DNA from: Treponema sp. UBA6367
GTDB lineage: Bacteria; Spirochaetota; Spirochaetia; Treponematales; Treponemataceae
Assembly (NCBI GenBank): GCA_002437725.1
Contig: DJRF01000026.1
Coordinates: forward strand, 55,286 to 119,285
Length of the DNA stretch: 64,000 bases
Reading direction: 5' to 3'
Positions within the stretch are counted from its first letter, which is position 1, and the number at the start of each line of letters is the position of its first letter. The notes beneath the pieces are model-generated. The model saw only the letters and a list, made by a program, of their open reading frames with translations. It was not told the DNA's origin and did no database searches. Shown here in pieces: positions 59,874 through 64,000 of the stretch. The translations under genes were made by a program, and so were the position numbers.

Positions 59874-60875
59874 TTATTCTTTTTCAACGTAAAGTTCCGG
59901 ACCATAGTAGATAACTTTAGTTCCGTCATTTTCAAAATTAAAAGGAACGTGCATTTGGTCATGCAGAGCGTCTTTTACAGCCTGCTGTTTTTCTTCTGGA
60001 ACGTAAAAGAGCAAAAAGCCTCCGCCTCCAGCTCCTAAAAGTTTTCCGCCAAGAGCGCCTGCCTTTATGGCTCTTTCGTATTGTTCGTCTATAGAATTGG
60101 TAGAAATTCCACCTGAAATTCCTCTCTTTAGTTTCCAGGTATAGTCAAGGAGTTTTCCAAATTCATCTAAATCCGAATTTTTATTTGTAAGAATTTTTTC
60201 AGCATCGTCTACAAGGCTATACATTTCTAATAGCTGCGCAGTTTTGTCTTTCATTGATTTTTCAGTTCCTTTTTGAATATCAGAACTAAATCTGCTGAAG
60301 CCTGTAAAGAAAAGCATAAGGCGGGCGTTTAATTTTTTCTTTCGTTCTGGATTTATGATAACAGGTTTTACTGTGTAGCCATCGCTTGAAAAATTAATTC
60401 TATTAAACCCGCCAAAAGATGCCGCAATCTGGTCTTGAATACCGCCGGCTTCATTGCATAAAACTCTTTCAAGATAGATTGCATCGTCTGCAAGCTTTTT
60501 TTTGTCGGCGTATTTCCCTTTTATTGCATAGAAAGCTTCAATCATTCCAACGGCAAAAGAAGATGAAGTTCCTAATCCAGAGCGAGCAGGCAAGTCTGAT
60601 TCGTAAGTTAGCCGAATTTCGTGCATATCTAGCCACTGCATTGCGTTGCGTATTGCAGGATGCTGTATTTCTTCATAAGAATTTACTTTTTCTTCTTTTG
60701 AATAAGTAAGATGAGTTTTATAGTCGAAAAAAGGTGGTAAGTGACGCACTGTAACATAACAGTATTTGTCAAAGGTTGTGCTAATTACAGCTCCGCCGTG
60801 CTCATTGTAAAAGCCGCTAAAATCTGTGCCGCCACCAAAAAAACTCATTCTAAAAGGGGTTTGTGTAATAATCAT
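59874..60875 (-). CDS. hddA: D-glycero-alpha-D-manno-heptose-7-phosphate kinase
   Basis: A 333-aa GHMP-family kinase that phosphorylates heptose-7-phosphate at C1 (alpha, HddA branch). Markers: ITQTPFRMSFFGGGTDFSGFY at the N-terminus (shortened TPFRMSFFGGGTDF), the GHMP ATP loop LPARSGLGTSSSFAVGM and GALGGKLLGAGGGGFLLFY near the C-terminus. The alpha anomer route leads to GDP-heptose rather than ADP-heptose. It begins the operon behind its own promoter. Confidence 0.94.
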   Translation of the reverse strand: MIITQTPFRMSFFGGGTDFSGFYNEHGGAVISTTFDKYCYVTVRHLPPFFDYKTHLTYSKEEKVNSYEEIQHPAIRNAMQWLDMHEIRLTYESDLPARSGLGTSSSFAVGMIEAFYAIKGKYADKKKLADDAIYLERVLCNEAGGIQDQIAASFGGFNRINFSSDGYTVKPVIINPERKKKLNARLMLFFTGFSRFSSDIQKGTEKSMKDKTAQLLEMYSLVDDAEKILTNKNSDLDEFGKLLDYTWKLKRGISGGISTNSIDEQYERAIKAGALGGKLLGAGGGGFLLFYVPEEKQQAVKDALHDQMHVPFNFENDGTKVIYYGPELYVEKE

Positions 60876-60910
60876 AGAATAATATTATCTTAAAGAGCAA
60901 GAATTTTCAA
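60876..60910 (-). promoter_or_regulatory. Promoter of the heptose operon
   Basis: On the minus strand TTGAAA (60910-60905), 17-nt spacer, TAATAT (60887-60882) and 6 nt to the hddA ATG. No Shine-Dalgarno. The -35 overlaps the stop codon of the upstream glycosyltransferase, so the operon can be expressed separately from it. Confidence 0.6.
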
Positions 60911-61956
60911 GAAAATTGACTTTGGTTTTCTTTTATATTTTTTTCGATAATTGAATAAGTTTTTTCAAATGTATATAAATCAGGAATATTTTGAGGAGCT
61001 GGAGAATCGTACATTTGTATTATTTTGGCGCACAAGTCATTTATGTCCTCTGTTTTAAAAAATGTTACAGGAAAATCTTTGTATATTTCTTTAAAAACTG
61101 GAATATCGGAAATAAGAGCATTTGTTCCTGCTTTCAGAGCTTCTAGCGGAGGCAAGCCAAATCCTTCATATAAAGATGGCTGAACTAGCAATTTTGAAGA
61201 ACTGTAAAGTTCTGTTAAATTTTCATTTGAGATTTTACCTGTAAAAATAATTTTTGAGGAATCTATTTTTTGCAAGAGTTTATCTATTGATTCATCTTTT
61301 GTTCTAAAATTATTTGCGTTCCCAACTATAACAAGTTTTGCATCTAGTCCTTTTTTTGTTGCCGTATCAAAGGCTGGCAAAAGAGTATGCAATCCTTTGT
61401 GCTTTTTTATGTTTCCTACAAATAAAATTTCATTTTTCTTTTCTTTTGGAGTTGTATTTCTTGGTTTTAAAAATTCTGGGACTGCGCTGTAAGTTACAAC
61501 GACGGGCTTTTTGCAATGCAAGTGGCATATAATTCTTTGCTTTGAAAATTCTGATACCGTAAATATCTTGCAAGATTTTTTTACCGCTCTAAGGTAAAAC
61601 CATTTTCTTGCCAATATGCCAAGTTTTGAAGCTAGTTCAGGTCTGTCTAAAAATACAACATCGTGAATCGTGGAATAAATTGGTATTTTTATTCCATTTG
61701 GAATATTGCAGTACGGTGTGTAGTATGCATTGCAATTGTTAATCTTTTTTAAAATTTTTTTGTCAAAAAATAAAAGTTCTTTTAAAGAAAAAGTCTTTAT
61801 GTTGCATATTTCATGCTCTCCGGCAAATTCTTTTAAATCCTGAGGGCGACCTATTAAAAGACAGTCAAAATTTTTAAGAAAAAATGGCAGAAGGGAACTT
61901 ATGTATGTTCCAATTCCGCCTGTTCCAATCATTCTACAATCTATTGCAAGTTTCAT
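60907..61956 (-). CDS. Family 4 glycosyltransferase
   Basis: A 349-aa GT-B enzyme. The N-terminus LAIDCRMIGTGGIGTYISSLLP is typical of GT4 mannosyl/rhamnosyl transferases; IHDVVFLDRPEL and KIFTVSEFSKQRI lie in the acceptor domain. The donor half has ILFVGNIKKHKGLHTLLPAF, IIFTGKISNENLTELYSSSK and the EX7E site PSLYEGFGLPPLEALKAG. Same strand as the heptose operon and 31 bp ahead of it, so probably part of the same glycan system. Confidence 0.9.
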   Translation of the reverse strand: MKLAIDCRMIGTGGIGTYISSLLPFFLKNFDCLLIGRPQDLKEFAGEHEICNIKTFSLKELLFFDKKILKKINNCNAYYTPYCNIPNGIKIPIYSTIHDVVFLDRPELASKLGILARKWFYLRAVKKSCKIFTVSEFSKQRIICHLHCKKPVVVTYSAVPEFLKPRNTTPKEKKNEILFVGNIKKHKGLHTLLPAFDTATKKGLDAKLVIVGNANNFRTKDESIDKLLQKIDSSKIIFTGKISNENLTELYSSSKLLVQPSLYEGFGLPPLEALKAGTNALISDIPVFKEIYKDFPVTFFKTEDINDLCAKIIQMYDSPAPQNIPDLYTFEKTYSIIEKNIKENQSQFS

Positions 61957-62036
61957 TTGAAGTTATTATATATGCAGCTAGCAAAAATTGCAATTTTCTT
62001 TGACTTACCGCTTAAAAAATTATTATACTTGAAAAG
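61957..62036. promoter_or_regulatory. Divergent promoters for the glycosyltransferase and the outer-membrane barrel gene
   Basis: Leftward: TTGCAA (61993-61988), 17-nt spacer, TATAAT (61970-61965), 8 nt to the ATG at 61956. Rightward: TTGACT (62000-62005), 17-nt spacer, TTATAC (62023-62028), 8 nt to the ATG at 62037. Neither gene has a Shine-Dalgarno, and both leaders would be at most a couple of nucleotides. Confidence 0.7.
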
Positions 62037-63776
62037 ATGAGGCGATTAAAAAGTTTTTTATTTACTGTTTTTTTATTTGTTTTTGGTTTTACATTTTACG
62101 CAAAAGATTGCGTATTAGGTGGACAGCAGCTTGTTCCCGCAAACAGTTGGATTTATGAAGGCATAAATGCATTATTCTATGCGACTGGAAAAGTTTCGCC
62201 TTTTGCTTGCGCTCCGCTTTCGGTTAATGAATTGCAGATGGCATTTGAGCAAATAGATTTTGAACAAGTTCCAGAAAGCGCAAGAAATCTTTACAAAAAA
62301 ATAAGCAATTATTTAGAGCCCAAAAAAGGACTTTTTTCAATCCCTGGTGTAAAAATTGGGCTTACGCCTGCAATTTCTGCAGAATTTTTAGCCAAAACAA
62401 ATAAAGACTTGGACTGGAATTTTGCAACGGACTACACAGCCCACAGTGGATATGGAGCTGCTTCAAATTCTAATGGAGAAGATGCTGTAAAAAAGTTTGC
62501 GCAGGCAAATTTAAAACTTGATTTTGGCAATATGTTTTTTATAGAAACAACGCCATTCTTTGGTTCTAATTTTTGGATATCTGAAAACGGCAGCTTTGAA
62601 AATTCTAATTTAATTGTAAATTTCCCATACAACGCAAGCCAATTTGAATTTTTACAACCTGCTTGGGCATACGGTTCTTTTGGAAAAAGATTTGAAAACT
62701 GGGGCATAAGCCTTAATTTATTAAAAGAAGGCCTTCAAATTGGCAATACGCACACAGGAAGCGTCATTTATAACTCTACTTTTCAGACTCAGTTTTGTGC
62801 GCAGCTGAACGTCTATTCTCCAAAGTTTAATTACAGTCTTGATGTAGCGCAAATTGAACGCGATAAATATCTTTACATTCACTACGCGCAGGCAACGGTT
62901 TTTAATTGGTTTAGATTTGGAATCCTTGAAGGAACTTTAATAAATAGCAATTTTGAGTTGCGCTATTTAAATCCTTTGATGATTATGCATTCATTTGGCT
63001 CCTGGACGGAGTATAAAACAGAAGAGGAGGATAAGAATTACGGCGAAGCTCACGTCTGCGCTTATGTTGCATTCAATTTTGATATAAATCCATGTAAATA
63101 TTTAAGGATTTATGGCCTTTATGCGCAAAACGAAATTCAGTCAAAAATAGAACTTAATTCAAATTATGGGCGTTCCATTCCAGATGGAAGCGCTTATCAA
63201 TTAGGAGTGGATTTTATCTATCCTAAGGAGTATGGATTTTGGCTAGCCTCGTTAGAGGGCGTTTACGTTTATCCCTTTTGCTACGTAAAAACTGGGGAAG
63301 AGTGGTCTTTAGTTTCTAAACGTTACGACATGCAGACAAACGGTTCTGTTCCAATTTATTCTTGGATTGGAACACCTTTCGGCCCAGATTCCATAGCTGC
63401 CCAGGCAAGGGTTGGTCTAAAAAATTTTACGAATAATACAATTTCTTTAGAATATCTTTTTGTTGCCCACGGTGAAAATTCTTTTGGTATGTTTAGCAAA
63501 AAAAATGAAGACGGCTACTATTCGTACTATCCTTCTGCAAAATATAGTCAAGGTGAAGATGCTGAAACTGCTGCAAAAGAAGCCCGCTCCCATTCTCTTT
63601 CGGGAACAGTTTCTTTTACAAATGCAATAACTTTGCGTGAAAAATATGAATTTAACGAAATGTTTTCTTTAGATTCAAGACTAACGTATAAAGCCGTGTA
63701 CAATAACAAGAACCGTGCTGGAGAAATTGCTCGCGGTCTAGAATTTGCAATCTCCTTTTCTGCGCAGATATTTTAA
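62037..63776 (+). CDS. Predicted outer-membrane beta-barrel, possibly Wzi-like
   Basis: A 579-aa protein with signal peptide (SFLFTVFLFVFGFTFYAK) and a helical N-terminal part with PANSWIYEGINALFYATGK. A long series of amphipathic strands follows, with FELRYLNPLMIMHSFGSW, AYVAFNFDINPCKYLRIYGL and the C-terminal strand ARGLEFAISFSAQIF. The segment around residues 240-310 and the RYLNPLM element recall Wzi-type capsule assembly porins; this resemblance is weak. Its divergent position beside glycan genes makes a surface polysaccharide role possible. Confidence 0.75.
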   Translation: MRRLKSFLFTVFLFVFGFTFYAKDCVLGGQQLVPANSWIYEGINALFYATGKVSPFACAPLSVNELQMAFEQIDFEQVPESARNLYKKISNYLEPKKGLFSIPGVKIGLTPAISAEFLAKTNKDLDWNFATDYTAHSGYGAASNSNGEDAVKKFAQANLKLDFGNMFFIETTPFFGSNFWISENGSFENSNLIVNFPYNASQFEFLQPAWAYGSFGKRFENWGISLNLLKEGLQIGNTHTGSVIYNSTFQTQFCAQLNVYSPKFNYSLDVAQIERDKYLYIHYAQATVFNWFRFGILEGTLINSNFELRYLNPLMIMHSFGSWTEYKTEEEDKNYGEAHVCAYVAFNFDINPCKYLRIYGLYAQNEIQSKIELNSNYGRSIPDGSAYQLGVDFIYPKEYGFWLASLEGVYVYPFCYVKTGEEWSLVSKRYDMQTNGSVPIYSWIGTPFGPDSIAAQARVGLKNFTNNTISLEYLFVAHGENSFGMFSKKNEDGYYSYYPSAKYSQGEDAETAAKEARSHSLSGTVSFTNAITLREKYEFNEMFSLDSRLTYKAVYNNKNRAGEIARGLEFAISFSAQIF

Positions 63777-63933
63777 AATGCAAGATTGCAAAGGCAAGTT
63801 TTAACTCAAGAGTTTTAAATAAGCCGATAAAAACGAATAGAAATCTATAGAGTTTATTTTTTTATATGCAAAACTTTACAAGAAAATTTTACCTTATTGA
63901 ATGAAATCCATGTATTAAATATAATTATATAGT

Positions 63934-64000
63934 CCAAATGTCGAGTTTTTAAGAAACGAATAAAAGCGTAAGCGAATTTACAATTTGTGAAGATTTTGTG
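63934..64000. repeat. Intergenic palindromic repeat, copy E (cut by window end)
   Basis: CCAAATGTCGAGTTTTTA (63934-63951) followed by AAACGAATAAAAGCGT matches the left half of copies C and D. The right arm would lie beyond the window. Confidence 0.6.

Noticed and set aside
63823..63830. GCCGATAA as a sigma28 promoter at the right end
   Set aside because: No TAAA-type -35 at about 15 nt and no downstream gene visible within the window. About one such octamer is expected by chance.

Overview
The window is a contiguous piece of a low-GC spirochete chromosome, almost certainly a Treponema of the oral/gut/rumen type. Evidence: the treponemal motility order flbD-motA-motB-fliL-fliM-fliY-fliOPQR-flhBA-flhFG-sigma28-fapA; a V-type ATPase operon of spirochete layout (E, DUF2764, A, B, D, I, K); a type 2 (eukaryote-like) IleS; many TTG/GTG starts; and many Sec- and lipobox-type signal peptides. 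No RNA gene, CRISPR array, insertion sequence or phage was recognised. No gene-free stretch exceeds about 275 bases.

Layout. 1-6926: a truncated secreted protein gene (minus), then ileS, a lipoprotein, an N-terminally extended uracil phosphoribosyltransferase and a TPR protein (plus). 6948-13775 (minus): a large acidic protein with SLDDF-like repeats, two tandem MptE/Maf-type (DUF115) genes and a membrane protein with a degenerate GGDEF domain. 13960-18285: a DivIC-like gene, tsaC, a secreted protein, smpB, lepB (catalytic-site Lys replaced by Arg) and hemW. 18521-35993: the flagellar/motility supercluster, followed by galM. 37223-44462: the V-ATPase operon. 44734-46797: a chemoreceptor. 46914-50483 (minus): a large beta-helix lipoprotein with richer GC, cut short by an in-frame TAA before its BspA-like C-terminus. 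50513-53491: a barrel protein, ispG and a TPR protein. 53638-60875 (minus): an operon encoding the whole GDP-D-glycero-D-manno-heptose pathway (hddA, gmhA, a fused hddC-gmhB), a glycosyltransferase, a WbaP-type initiating transferase and a one-POTRA outer-membrane barrel. 60907-63776: another glycosyltransferase and a divergent outer-membrane barrel gene.

Two genome-scale patterns stand out. First, several transcription units without a Shine-Dalgarno sequence have a sigma70-type -35/-10 pair placed so that transcription would begin at or within about 2 nt of the start codon (smpB, lepB, ispG, hddA, the GT at 61956, the OMP at 62037, possibly flbD), which suggests leaderless mRNAs. Second, a family of about 80-95 bp imperfect palindromes with a conserved core (TTCGAGTTTTTA ... 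TAAAAACTCGA) sits just behind the last gene of several transcription units (near 18.3, 37.1, 44.5, 53.5 and 63.9 kb).

Functionally the window joins motility (stator, C-ring, export apparatus, placement GTPase/ATPase, sigma28), ion-coupled energetics (V-ATPase with a Na+-type proteolipid signature) and envelope glycan synthesis. The heptose operon and the two Maf-like genes are the best leads for an under-described surface or flagellar glycosylation system in an organism group usually regarded as lacking classical LPS.
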